NCBI GenBank assembly: GCA_016712315.1
Contig: JADJRG010000011.1
Coordinates: 1-56,494, forward strand
From: Nannocystis sp.
Lineage (GTDB): Bacteria; Myxococcota_A; Polyangia; Nannocystales; Nannocystaceae
Length of the DNA: 56,494 nt
Reading direction: 5' to 3'
Within the stretch, counting starts at the first letter, position 1. Every line of letters begins with the position of its first letter. The notes under the pieces were generated by a model. The model did no database searches, was not told the origin of the DNA, and saw only the letters and a list, made by a program, of their open reading frames with translations. This document shows, one piece after another, positions 50,384 to 56,494 of the stretch. The translations under genes and the position numbers were made by a program.

Positions 50384-51729
50384 CCGACCGACCCGCCAAG
50401 GGCACCGCCGAACATCGCGCATGGGTGATCGGCTGCGTCGTCGAGGCCGCGCGCCGCGCAGGGAAGCGTGTCGTCGAGATGTCGCGCGACCGCGTGACGT
50501 TCGCGCGCATCGACACCGACGAGCACTGGCCGTGCTCCGGCGACTACGAGGCACTCGGCGGCTGGGCGCGCAGCAAGGCCGCCGCTGCGCTCGAGCTCGA
50601 CGCGCCGAGCGGCGACGAGCAGCCGACGCCGGCCGAGCTTGGCGAGCGCCGAGGCGTGCAGCGCGACCTCCTGCACGCGCGACGCCTCGAGCGCCTCGTG
50701 GGCGACCGTGAGCACTGGACGGACACGCTCGCGTCTCGTCTATCCGAGGCCATTGCATCGACGCCGTGTGTCGTGCGCGGCCCGTGTACTACGACGCTGC
50801 CACGATCGTACGACGGCGAGCGTGAGGTCGTCGTGCTGCTGTCGGACCTGCACTACGGGCAGATCATCGACTCGCGCGAGGTGCCAGGCAGCCGCTACGG
50901 CTGGCGCGAGGCCGCGAGACGCACCGCGTACGTGGCGCGCGAAGCAGCGGCCTACAAGCCAGCGCACCGCGGCGCGACGACGTGCCGCCTGCTGCTCGGC
51001 GGCGACATCATCGAGGGCGAGATCCACGGGCCGTCACGCGACCACGACGCGCTCGCGTCGCAGCTCGACGGCGCACGGCAGATCCTCACGCACACGATCG
51101 CGTACCTGCGCGAAGCCTTCTCGCGCGTCGACGTCGTGTGCACGCCCGGCAACCACGGCCGCTGGCCGCACTCGATGGGGCGCGCAGTGTCGAGCAAGTG
51201 GGACGGCGCGGTCACGGTGCTCTACCGCATGCTCGAGGCCGTGTTCGCGTCCGACCGCGGCGTGACCTTCACGATCCCCATCACGCCCTATGCGACGTGG
51301 ACCGCGCCTGGCGGCGCGATCGGCGCGCTCACGCACGGCGACACAGTGATCAGCGCGGGACAGCCAGGACGCACCGTGCACACGCACCGCATCGCCGACC
51401 AGCTGCGGCGATGGAACAGCGCCCGCGCCGCGCAGGGCGAGCAGCCGATCCGCGCGCTCGCTCTCGGCCACTACCACGTGCCGCTGCGCACCGCGCTCGA
51501 CGACGGGATCGACATCGTGGTCAACGGCTGCCTCGGCGGGACCGCCGCGTACGCTCAGGGCGCGTACGGCATCCACGGCTCGCGGCCCGCGCAGGTCATG
51601 TGGGAGAGCACCGCGCGTCACATCGTCGGCGATCTGCGCGTCGTCGAGGTCGGCTGCGCGGACGACGACCCGAGCCTCGACGCCATCGTGCCGCCCGTCG
51701 TGCCCATCGGCGGAGCGTTCGCCGCGTAG
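50380..51729 (+). CDS. Calcineurin-type metallophosphoesterase, 449 aa
   Basis: A two-metal phosphoesterase. The motifs are VVVLLSDLHYGQ (Asp, His; about residues 149-160), LLLGGDIIEGEIHG (about 204-217), CTPGNHGRWPHS (about 250-261), and, further on, LTHGDT and ALGHYHVPL (about 365). The metal ligands of the family are all present. The first 145 residues are a helical, DNA-binding-like domain with DEHWPCSGDYEALGGWARSK. Phage members of this type are predicted nucleases or phosphatases. The GTG 50380 start overlaps the SprT-like stop as GTGA. Confidence 0.8.
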   Translation: MTDRPAKGTAEHRAWVIGCVVEAARRAGKRVVEMSRDRVTFARIDTDEHWPCSGDYEALGGWARSKAAAALELDAPSGDEQPTPAELGERRGVQRDLLHARRLERLVGDREHWTDTLASRLSEAIASTPCVVRGPCTTTLPRSYDGEREVVVLLSDLHYGQIIDSREVPGSRYGWREAARRTAYVAREAAAYKPAHRGATTCRLLLGGDIIEGEIHGPSRDHDALASQLDGARQILTHTIAYLREAFSRVDVVCTPGNHGRWPHSMGRAVSSKWDGAVTVLYRMLEAVFASDRGVTFTIPITPYATWTAPGGAIGALTHGDTVISAGQPGRTVHTHRIADQLRRWNSARAAQGEQPIRALALGHYHVPLRTALDDGIDIVVNGCLGGTAAYAQGAYGIHGSRPAQVMWESTARHIVGDLRVVEVGCADDDPSLDAIVPPVVPIGGAFAA

Positions 51730-51744
51730 AGGTGGAGGTGAGCG

Positions 51745-52164
51745 ATGAGTGACGAGCCCAAGTTCCTCGACGTGGACGACGAAACGCCGCAGCCGTTGTC
51801 GCTGGGTGGCCTGCGAGACGCCCTGCGCGAGTGCAGCCCGGAGGCACCGCTCATGTTCGTGGGTACGGACCTGCCCGCGTGGTGGGCTGGCCTCGTGTCA
51901 TGGCGAGGCATCTACGCGGAGCCGTCAGTCAAGTACAGCGGGACGGCCGCGACGGTGGCCGACGCGCTGCGCGACATCGACGAGGCCATCGAAGGTCAAC
52001 GCGTGTTCCGTGGGTGGAAGGGCGGCGAGTTCCAGTACGGCGAGCACGACCCGCTGCACGTGGACAACGAGGGGGACTACACGGGCGACAGGCGCATCGT
52101 TTCGGTCCTGCCGCGCGAAGGGGCTGTTCTGCTCGTCACGCGCAAGGTGGAGCGATACTTGTGA
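51745..52164 (+). CDS. Hypothetical protein, 139 aa
   Basis: A 139-residue acidic alpha/beta protein: LSLGGLRDALRECSPEAPLM, then FVGTDLPAWWAGLVSWRGIY and a basic C-terminal strand. The segment with WWAGLVSWRGIYAE looks like a conserved core, but I recognise no family. ATG 51745 follows GGAGGTGAGCG, the strongest ribosome site of this region. Confidence 0.58.
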   Translation: MSDEPKFLDVDDETPQPLSLGGLRDALRECSPEAPLMFVGTDLPAWWAGLVSWRGIYAEPSVKYSGTAATVADALRDIDEAIEGQRVFRGWKGGEFQYGEHDPLHVDNEGDYTGDRRIVSVLPREGAVLLVTRKVERYL

Positions 52165-52346
52165 CCGAGCGCGTGCCCTACGTGCGTGGTGACCAGCTGC
52201 GCGACCCCGACGACCCGCGCCACATCTGGCGCGTGACGGAGGTGATCGGCGAGTGGGTGACGCTCGTGGTGCGCACCGAGTGGGGCGCGACGATGCGACG
52301 TGACGCGCGAGCGCAGGACCTCGCGAGATGGGAGCGGATCTGGTGA
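52161..52346 (+). CDS. Hypothetical protein, 61 aa
   Basis: A 61-residue protein starting with GTG 52161, overlapping the previous stop as GTGA: YVRGDQLRDPDDPRHIWRVT, then GEWVTLVVRTEWGATMRR. The pattern is a small SH3-like or KOW-like barrel, as in many tiny phage proteins. Function unknown. Confidence 0.52.
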   Translation: MTERVPYVRGDQLRDPDDPRHIWRVTEVIGEWVTLVVRTEWGATMRRDARAQDLARWERIW

Positions 52347-52675
52347 CGGCACTCGATGACGTGATCGTGGAGATGGTGCGCGCGCGACCGATGCGCGTGT
52401 CCGAGATCGCCAGCGCGGCCAAGCTCGCGGCGCTGCGGCTCGTGGACAGCGGCGCGCTCGTGGTCGGCGACGACTACGTGGTGCACGCGGCTGGCGACGT
52501 GAACATGCGCGGGTGGCGGACCATCGCCATCGTGGGCCCGTCCACGATCGGCTGGTCGTTCCCAACGCGCGAGGAGATCCTCGCGGCTCACGAGGAGGGC
52601 CGGCGCATCCGCGCGCACTACGCACGCGAGATCGCGGCCATGCGCGACGTGGACCGACGCGAGGTGGTGCGATGA
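52343..52675 (+). CDS. HTH-like hypothetical protein, 110 aa
   Basis: Residues about 5-45 (DDVIVEMVRARPMRVSEIAS, then AAKLAALRLVDSGALVVGDD) read like a winged helix-turn-helix. The segment MRGWRTIAIVGPSTIGWSF follows, and the end is a charged helix. GTG 52343 overlaps the previous stop; ATG 52328 would also be in frame. MRGWRTI is echoed by MSGWRTI in the next small gene. Confidence 0.52.
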   Translation: MTALDDVIVEMVRARPMRVSEIASAAKLAALRLVDSGALVVGDDYVVHAAGDVNMRGWRTIAIVGPSTIGWSFPTREEILAAHEEGRRIRAHYAREIAAMRDVDRREVVR

Positions 52676-52788
52676 TCGACATGAGCGGATGGCGGACCAT
52701 CGGGCACGTGGCGCTGATCGGCGCACAGCAGGAAGGGCACAAGGCGCGGCGTCGCGCGATGCGAGCCGCGTACGGAGCATCGCGATGA
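52672..52788 (+). CDS. Small hypothetical protein, 38 aa
   Basis: A 38-codon frame from ATG 52672, overlapping the previous stop as ATGA, to TGA 52786-52788, which overlaps the next ATG. The peptide DMSGWRTIGHVALIGAQQEG is followed by a basic end. It repeats the GWRTI motif of the previous protein, and the DNA there is alike for about 20 bases, so it may be a fragment copy. Confidence 0.45.
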   Translation: MIDMSGWRTIGHVALIGAQQEGHKARRRAMRAAYGASR

Positions 52789-53561
52789 GCGCGCCCCGTG
52801 GACTCGGCGTCTACCTCCAGCGCGGCGGCCTCTCCCGCCGCACCGCACGCCGTCTGCGTCTCGCTGGCGTGCGTCACGTCGCGCTGTGCGCGGAGGCCGT
52901 GAGCGGCTGGCGCGCAACCGGCGCGCAACTCTCTTCGTGGGCGGCCGACGCTCGCGCGGAGGGGCTGGCCGTGCACGTGTACAGCTTCCCGGGCTCCGAT
53001 GCCGTCCAGCAGCCCGCCGACGTCGCGGCGCACCTCACGGCCTCGTCGCTGCTCGTGCGCGCCTCCACGGCCATCCTCGACGCAGAGGCACCGTACCAGC
53101 GTCGCGGGCCGGCGCTGCGTGCCACGCTGGACGCGTGCGTCGCTGGCTCAGGCGGCATCCCCGTCGCCGTGACGACGCTGGGAGCTCCGAGCGACCGCGG
53201 GACGCGCTGGCCGTGGGCGACGCTGGCGGACTGGTCGCGCACGCATGACGCAGGCTGGCTCGGCTGGCAGTGCTACGAGCGGGCGGCGTCGTCGCGAGCG
53301 CGAGCTGGCATCGCCGAGCACGCGCGGACGTGGGGGCGCGCACGCGTGCTGCCTCACGTCGCGCTCTACGAGCGGCGCACCGAGACGGGCGAGGGGCAGG
53401 ACGGCGGCGAGCGTCTGGAGGCCGACCTGCGGCGCGTGTGCCTCGACGAGCGCGGCGAGGTGGACGTGCCGGGCGTGTGGCTGTGGTCGGTCACGTCGCT
53501 CGAGGACGACGAGGCCGCGGTGCTGCGTCGCTGGTCGGAGCGGTGGCCCGCGCAGACCTGA
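52785..53561 (+). CDS. TIM-barrel-like protein, endolysin candidate, 258 aa
   Basis: The chain alternates strands and helices as in a TIM barrel: GLGVYLQRGGLSRRTARRLR, LAGVRHVALCAEAVSGWR, GLAVHVYSFPGS, ASTAILDAEAPYQRRG, GIPVAVTTLGAPS, DAGWLGWQCYERAASSRA and GVWLWSVTSLEDD. The acidic AILDAEAP strand end resembles the D-x-E active site of GH25-like lysozymes. It is the last gene of the rightward unit, and no other lysozyme is seen, so it may be the endolysin. Without a clear family hit this stays tentative. ATG 52785 overlaps the previous stop; the 3' end overlaps the converging gene by 71 bases. Confidence 0.55.
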   Translation: MSAPRGLGVYLQRGGLSRRTARRLRLAGVRHVALCAEAVSGWRATGAQLSSWAADARAEGLAVHVYSFPGSDAVQQPADVAAHLTASSLLVRASTAILDAEAPYQRRGPALRATLDACVAGSGGIPVAVTTLGAPSDRGTRWPWATLADWSRTHDAGWLGWQCYERAASSRARAGIAEHARTWGRARVLPHVALYERRTETGEGQDGGERLEADLRRVCLDERGEVDVPGVWLWSVTSLEDDEAAVLRRWSERWPAQT

Positions 53562-53787
53562 GCGCGACCTCGCGCACGGCCTCGGCGAGCGGCTGCCCTC
53601 GATGCGCTGCCCACGCATGCAGCGTGTCGGCCTCGGCGGCGCTGAGACGCACCTCGAGCCGCGCATGGCGCTTGTCCTCGTCGGCGTAGGCGGGACGACC
53701 GCGCCCTCGCGTGTGCGCACCGTCGCCTCGCGCGGGACACGCCTGCCCGGCGATGTAGAGCCCGCCGCATGCTGTGCACGTCGTCAT
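53491..53787 (-). CDS. Zinc-finger plus ribbon-helix-helix protein, 98 aa
   Basis: Begins with CTACGGLYIAGQAC (zinc-like), a basic linker, and then ARLEVRLSAAEADTLHAWAA followed by GQPLAEAVREVAL. This is the strand-helix-helix pattern of ribbon-helix-helix DNA-binding proteins. A regulator is therefore likely. It is the last gene of the leftward unit and overlaps the last rightward gene by 71 bases tail to tail. ATG 53785-53787 overlaps the previous stop as ATGA. Confidence 0.6.
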   Translation of the reverse strand: MTTCTACGGLYIAGQACPARGDGAHTRGRGRPAYADEDKRHARLEVRLSAAEADTLHAWAAHRGQPLAEAVREVALRSARATAPTSDAAPRPRRPRAT

Positions 53788-54110
53788 CGCTCTCCTTCTC
53801 CGCTGCACACTGGGCAGCGCAGCGCCGTCTTGCCGCCGTCACCTCGAATCAGCTGCGCCCAGACAAGTCCGGAGCCGTCGCATCCGACGCACCTGCGACG
53901 CTCGGAGCCATTGCCCTGCCGCACGACCATCACGGTTGGTGCGGATGCCTCGCGCAGCCTCTCCCGCGCCTCCGCAAGCGCGGCACACAGATCGACGACG
54001 CACTCCGCGAGGGCCTGCCCGTCGGACAGGCCGAGATCGACGCGCTCCGCGTCCTCGGGCTCGGCCGCGTCGTAGGCGGCCTGAGCGCTGCGGTATCCGT
54101 CGCGGGTCAC
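53784..54110 (-). CDS. DnaJ-type zinc-finger protein, 108 aa
   Basis: A helical first half (SAQAAYDAAEPEDAERV, then ECVVDLCAALAEARERLREA) and a C-terminal zinc domain with CVGCDGSGLV and CPVCSGEGER, two CxxCxGxG units as in DnaJ. The same units occur in the first leftward gene (6466-6972), so zinc domains of this kind stand near both ends of this operon. GTG 54108-54110 overlaps the previous stop as GTGA. No J domain; function unknown. Confidence 0.6.
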   Translation of the reverse strand: MTRDGYRSAQAAYDAAEPEDAERVDLGLSDGQALAECVVDLCAALAEARERLREASAPTVMVVRQGNGSERRRCVGCDGSGLVWAQLIRGDGGKTALRCPVCSGEGER

Positions 54111-54340
54111 GACTGCGCCTCACGGACGACGACGCGTGTGACGGTCCACCGATGCCACAGCACCGCCGTCTCGTGAATCTGGCGCTCGACGTGCTCCATC
54201 CCGCGCTCAGTGGGGTACAGGCACGTCCGCGCCGGGCGGCCGTGCGCCGTGAGCGGTCTGCCGGTGCGCTCCGATCGCAGCGTGCCCTGGACGTAGCCAG
54301 CCACGTCGGCCGGCCCGATCTCGAGGTATCCCGTCGTCAT
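54107..54340 (-). CDS. Hypothetical protein, 77 aa
   Basis: A 77-residue protein with a compact alpha/beta pattern: LEIGPADVAGYVQGTLRSER, then a helix with GMEHVERQIHETA and a last strand WTVTRVVVRE. ATG 54338-54340 has AGGAGGA upstream. Function unknown. Confidence 0.55.
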   Translation of the reverse strand: MTTGYLEIGPADVAGYVQGTLRSERTGRPLTAHGRPARTCLYPTERGMEHVERQIHETAVLWHRWTVTRVVVREAQS

Positions 54341-54421
54341 CGTCCTATCCTCCTTGCGGCACTCGCCGCGATGCGCCCTGCCGGTAGCGAGCCGGCGCGA
54401 TCCTCTCGGGGCGCTGTGGTG

Positions 54422-54676
54422 TCAGGCGGCGCGGCCGGCTGCCTCGCGCACCGTCGCGGCGATCTCGTCGAGCGTCTCGCTGCTGAGGTCGCGCGGGTCG
54501 CGCTGACCGGAGATCCAGTGGTCGATGTCGCCCCACATGTCGAGCTGGCCGTCGTACTGGCGCGGGCACAGCGTCACCTCGTAGCTCACGCCGTCCACCA
54601 GGACGCTTGCGTCCACCGCGCCCACCGTCTCGACAGTCTTGCTCGCGCCCACCTTCGTCACCGTCACGCTGGTCAT
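54422..54676 (-). CDS. Hypothetical protein, first gene after an internal leftward promoter, 84 aa
   Basis: An 84-residue protein with strands at the start (TSVTVTKVGASKTVETVG, ASVLVDGVSYEVTLCPRQYD) and an acidic helical end (DLSSETLDEIAATVREAAG). ATG 54674-54676 has GAGGAGAG upstream, and a strong-looking promoter lies 48-75 bases before it. An operator-like inverted repeat overlaps the promoter. Function unknown; it may be regulated apart from the rest of the operon. Confidence 0.58.
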   Translation of the reverse strand: MTSVTVTKVGASKTVETVGAVDASVLVDGVSYEVTLCPRQYDGQLDMWGDIDHWISGQRDPRDLSSETLDEIAATVREAAGRAA

Positions 54677-54723
54677 CGTCGTCTCTCCTCGCGTCGGGCT
54701 CCGTGCCCGTCGTCTATGGAGTG

Positions 54724-54751
54724 ATTATGGGCCCGGCGCGAAAATACGCAA
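54724..54751 (-). promoter_or_regulatory. Internal leftward promoter
   Basis: On the minus strand: TTGCGT (54746-54751), 16-bp spacer, CATAAT (54724-54729). This is the best -10 box of the right end, in an AT-rich patch. Transcription would begin near 54717, giving a normal leader with a ribosome site before the gene at 54422-54676. The -35 box overlaps one arm of an inverted repeat (54737-54746). Confidence 0.6.
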
Positions 54752-54776
54752 GGCCCCGACCACAACTATTTTCGCG
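54737..54776. promoter_or_regulatory. Inverted repeat CGCGAAAATA...TATTTTCGCG
   Basis: Two perfect 10-bp arms (54737-54746 and 54767-54776), 20 bp apart, overlap the spacer and -35 box of the leftward promoter and the region just upstream. They are 30 bp centre to centre, about three helical turns, which suits a dimeric regulator binding both arms. The sequence differs from the GACACGTGTC operators. Confidence 0.5.
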
Positions 54777-54822
54777 ACGGCGCGTAAATGCACGGAATCG
54801 CTCGCGAAAAATCGACACGTCG

Positions 54823-55017
54823 CTACGCGTCGCGCGGCTTGTCGGCGCGCTCCGCCGCTGCCACGAAGGCCTCGCTCGCCAGCAAGAACGCCGCGTGGAC
54901 GCGCCTGTCGTGCTCCAAGCGCCGAGTCCACCACTCGATCTCCGCGAGCACCTCGCGCGTCGCGCGCCGCTGCGCCCTCGCTCGACCACGTGCCCTCTGC
55001 GCTCCCCGCTTCGTCAT
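54823..55017 (-). CDS. Small basic helical protein, 64 aa
   Basis: A 64-residue protein: basic start (TKRGAQRARGRARAQRRA), then a helix with LAEIEWWTRRLEHDRRVHAA and a final Ala-rich helix. ATG 55015-55017 has GGAGGTGAGCG upstream, a strong ribosome site. DNA binding is possible because of the basic start. It is separated from both neighbours by gaps of about 150-200 bases, so it may have its own regulation. Confidence 0.55.
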   Translation of the reverse strand: MTKRGAQRARGRARAQRRATREVLAEIEWWTRRLEHDRRVHAAFLLASEAFVAAAERADKPRDA

Positions 55018-55111
55018 CGCTCACCTCCACGCACGCGCGGCGAACCCGCTGGACTGCGCCAGCAAACGCCGCGCTGCATTCGTCCGGCCGCGAAACGCGC
55101 GCATCCGTGAC

Positions 55112-55187
55112 GGGCTGCGTGCGCTCGGATTCGTCGGAATGCCTTACGTTCGCGCGTCGTGCTCGGGTTCGAGTCCCGTCCACCCCG
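55112..55187 (+). other. tRNA-like remnant in a 196-base gap (attachment-site candidate)
   Basis: The gap 55018-55213 has no convincing gene. On the plus strand CGGG-TTCGAGT-CCCG at 55164-55178 is a textbook T-arm, followed by CCACCCC as a possible acceptor strand. A partly matching 5' strand (five of seven pairs) lies at 55112-55118 and a weak anticodon arm lies between, but the D-arm is poor. A tRNA 3' part in a noncoding gap of a temperate phage is the usual look of an attachment core, yet no tyrosine integrase is seen here. Confidence 0.35.
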
Positions 55188-55213
55188 CACACGTTAGCTT
55201 CGGTTCTTCGTCG

Positions 55214-55936
55214 TCATCGCCCCGTGTCCAGCAGACTGTCCAGCGGTCTACCGGCGCGGGGCGCTGGCGTTTTCGCGTCGAGGATCCGGTTCATGTTCGC
55301 GCGCGTGCGCTCTCGCAGCGTCGCGGTTGTCTCTCGCGGCATCGGTCCGCGCGCTCCTCGTGCCGCGGACCTTCTGTTCATCGCAGCCTGAGCGGCTGGT
55401 CTTCCGACGAACCACTCCGCTGGCGTGCACACGCTGACCACCGCTTCTGCGTCTCCGAACACCTCGCGGTAGTGGTCGAGGTCGCGCGCTCGCGCGAGCG
55501 CGCCGTCGTACCACGGCTCGCTCACGGTACCGTTGCGGTCCACGACGAGCACCCGCAGCCAGACGCACTCGCAGTCAAGCAGGTCCCACAGATCGAACCA
55601 CTTGCCCTCGTCCGCATGGTGAGTGACGTTCACCTCCGCGATCCACACGCGGAGCATGCCGTCGGGAGCTGTGTCCAGCTTGAACGCGTCTGGCACGCCC
55701 AGCCTGCCGAGGTCGGACCACACGCGCATCCACCAGCAACCGTTGGCGTCCTCAGCGTGACAGTTACATCGGAGAACCGTGCACGCGGAAGACGGCTTGC
55801 GGCCGGTGATGTGAGCCACAAGGCGCTCCTTGAACGACCACGTTCCGCTCCCAGGCACAAGCCATCCGGGGCCGAGCAGTGCGCTGCTTGCAATGCTGCG
55901 CACAAGGTCTCCGTGGACCGTCGACTCGTGTTTCAC
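55214..55936 (-). CDS. Possible PD-(D/E)XK-like protein, 240 aa
   Basis: The core at about residues 65-135 has GCWWMRVWSDLGRLGVPDAF, then LRVWIAEVNVTHHADEGKWF, then LRVLVVDRNG. A Pro-Asp, followed by a strand with Glu-x-Asn where nucleases have Glu-x-Lys, and a further strand, is the layout of the PD-(D/E)XK fold. The Lys is replaced by Asn, so activity is uncertain. The C-terminal 70 residues are a basic tail. GTG 55934-55936 overlaps the stop of the recombinase/GIY-YIG gene as GTGA, so the two are co-translated and could work together. Confidence 0.5.
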   Translation of the reverse strand: MKHESTVHGDLVRSIASSALLGPGWLVPGSGTWSFKERLVAHITGRKPSSACTVLRCNCHAEDANGCWWMRVWSDLGRLGVPDAFKLDTAPDGMLRVWIAEVNVTHHADEGKWFDLWDLLDCECVWLRVLVVDRNGTVSEPWYDGALARARDLDHYREVFGDAEAVVSVCTPAEWFVGRPAAQAAMNRRSAARGARGPMPRETTATLRERTRANMNRILDAKTPAPRAGRPLDSLLDTGR

Positions 55937-56494
55937 TGTCCTTCTCCGCTCGGCACAGGCGCACCGCTGACAATGGCTGCCACCTCATCCGGAGTCAGCC
56001 TGAACCACTCTCGCTTTTCGCGTCGGTGCGCGAGCGCGACGTGCATCCGCTTCTCGTCCTGCATTGGGCCAGGCATGCGGCCCTCGATCGTCATGTCGTG
56101 CGGACACGCGGTCTCAAGCGACGCGAGGCGCTTCTCTACGTCGCGCGCCCACCCGATCTTGACCATGCTGGTGCCGGCCGCTCGCGCGAAGTAGACGAAT
56201 CCATTCACGCACTTGCCCCGCGCCCGACGCGCCTTGATCGCGCGGTCAAGCGTGTCGTCTAGACCGTTGACCCACCCGCGCCGCCCGTCCCATCGCTCGT
56301 CGTCGCCTGGGCAAGCAAGCAGCGTCGTCGGTCCGCACGCGTTTCGCAGCCTCCCCACGCGCGCGAGGTCCTCCACGATCAGCACATCGAACAGGCCGGA
56401 TGCCACGTCGTCCAACGCCCTGCGCAGGAGCAGCAGCGGGCCATCTGGAGAGTCCGTTTCGTGGATCACTTCGCCGACGTGAATGCCGCGAGCC
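55933..56494 (-). CDS. Serine-recombinase-like domain fused to GIY-YIG-like (T5orf172) domain, partial at window edge
   Basis: Open from the right edge. The first part has ARGIHVGEVIHETDSPDG, then a helix, then GLFDVLIVEDLARVGR, like the core of serine recombinases, where DRLxR residues act. Here Asp is Ala (LARVGR) while both Arg remain. A short linker follows instead of the usual long E-helix and DNA-binding part. Then VYFARAAGTSMVKIGWARDV, EKRLASLETACPH and HRREKREWFRLTPDE match the GIY-YIG-related T5orf172 domain, including its Tyr, Lys-Ile-Gly, Arg and Glu. The N-terminus is probably the left-edge fragment 1-67. A recombinase/nuclease fusion of this kind is unusual. Confidence 0.65.
   Translation of the reverse strand, partial: ARGIHVGEVIHETDSPDGPLLLLRRALDDVASGLFDVLIVEDLARVGRLRNACGPTTLLACPGDDERWDGRRGWVNGLDDTLDRAIKARRARGKCVNGFVYFARAAGTSMVKIGWARDVEKRLASLETACPHDMTIEGRMPGPMQDEKRMHVALAHRREKREWFRLTPDEVAAIVSGAPVPSGEGQ

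Noticed and set aside
55112..55187. A functional tRNA gene at the right end
   Set aside because: T-arm is good, but D-arm, acceptor (five of seven pairs) and position 33 of the loop are wrong; kept only as a tRNA-like remnant.
1..56494. Terminal direct repeats at window ends
   Set aside because: The first and last tens of bases were compared on both strands and show no match; the shared gene is the only sign of circularity.

Overview
This window looks like the whole genome of one temperate tailed phage, probably of siphovirus type. By eye about two thirds of the bases are G or C. Genes are packed with ATGA, GTGA or TGATG overlaps. Two predicted lipoproteins suggest a Gram-negative host, and the base composition would fit a GC-rich proteobacterium or myxobacterium; the host itself is inference. 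The minus-strand gene cut by the left edge (bases 67 to 1) and the minus-strand gene cut by the right edge (56494 to 55933) look like two parts of one gene. The molecule is therefore probably circular or circularly permuted, cut inside that gene.

Two large transcription units diverge from a control region at about 7.0-8.8 kb and meet at about 53.5 kb. The leftward unit runs from 6972 to 67, across the window ends, and on to 53.5 kb. It holds many small zinc-ribbon proteins, a recombination module (SSB-tail-like protein, Rad52-family annealing protein, YqaJ-type exonuclease), coiled-coil proteins, a serine-recombinase-like protein fused to a GIY-YIG-like domain, a possible PD-(D/E)XK-like protein, and a ribbon-helix-helix protein. 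The control region has a rightward ImmA/IrrE-type metallopeptidase, a leftward repressor followed by a lipoprotein, and a rightward Cro-like protein. Both main promoters share one layout: TTGCGC -35 box, 17-bp spacer carrying a GACACGTGTC palindrome, a second palindrome next to the -35 box, and a start codon almost at the predicted transcription start.

The rightward unit begins with small membrane and zinc proteins, two DNA methyltransferases whose reading frames look broken, RusA, a replication initiator with two blocks of 11-bp repeats inside its gene (candidate origin), a DnaC-like loader and a DUF5131 radical-SAM-like protein. The terminase genes and more accessory genes follow. The head module is Mu-like: gp29-type portal, MuF, protease/scaffold, decoration and capsid proteins, with two tRNA-like sequences between MuF and the protease. 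A lone minus-strand zinc-ribbon gene lies inside the head-tail region.

The tail module has a virion morphogenesis protein, tube protein, a tail chaperone pair joined by the classical GGGAAAG slippery site, a 575-residue tape measure, hub and fibre proteins, and a fibre with eleven repeats of about 21 residues. Probable lysis genes (membrane, coiled-coil and lipobox proteins) lie within the fibre genes at 42.9-44.2 kb. The rightward unit ends with a SprT-like protein, a metallophosphoesterase, small unknown proteins and a TIM-barrel-like protein that may be the endolysin.

The most interesting points are the recombinase/GIY-YIG fusion with altered catalytic residues, a probable -1 frameshift joining portal to MuF, the in-gene repeat origin, and the near-leaderless regulon under shared palindromic operators. 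All statements rest on reading the sequence and on family knowledge; no searches were run.
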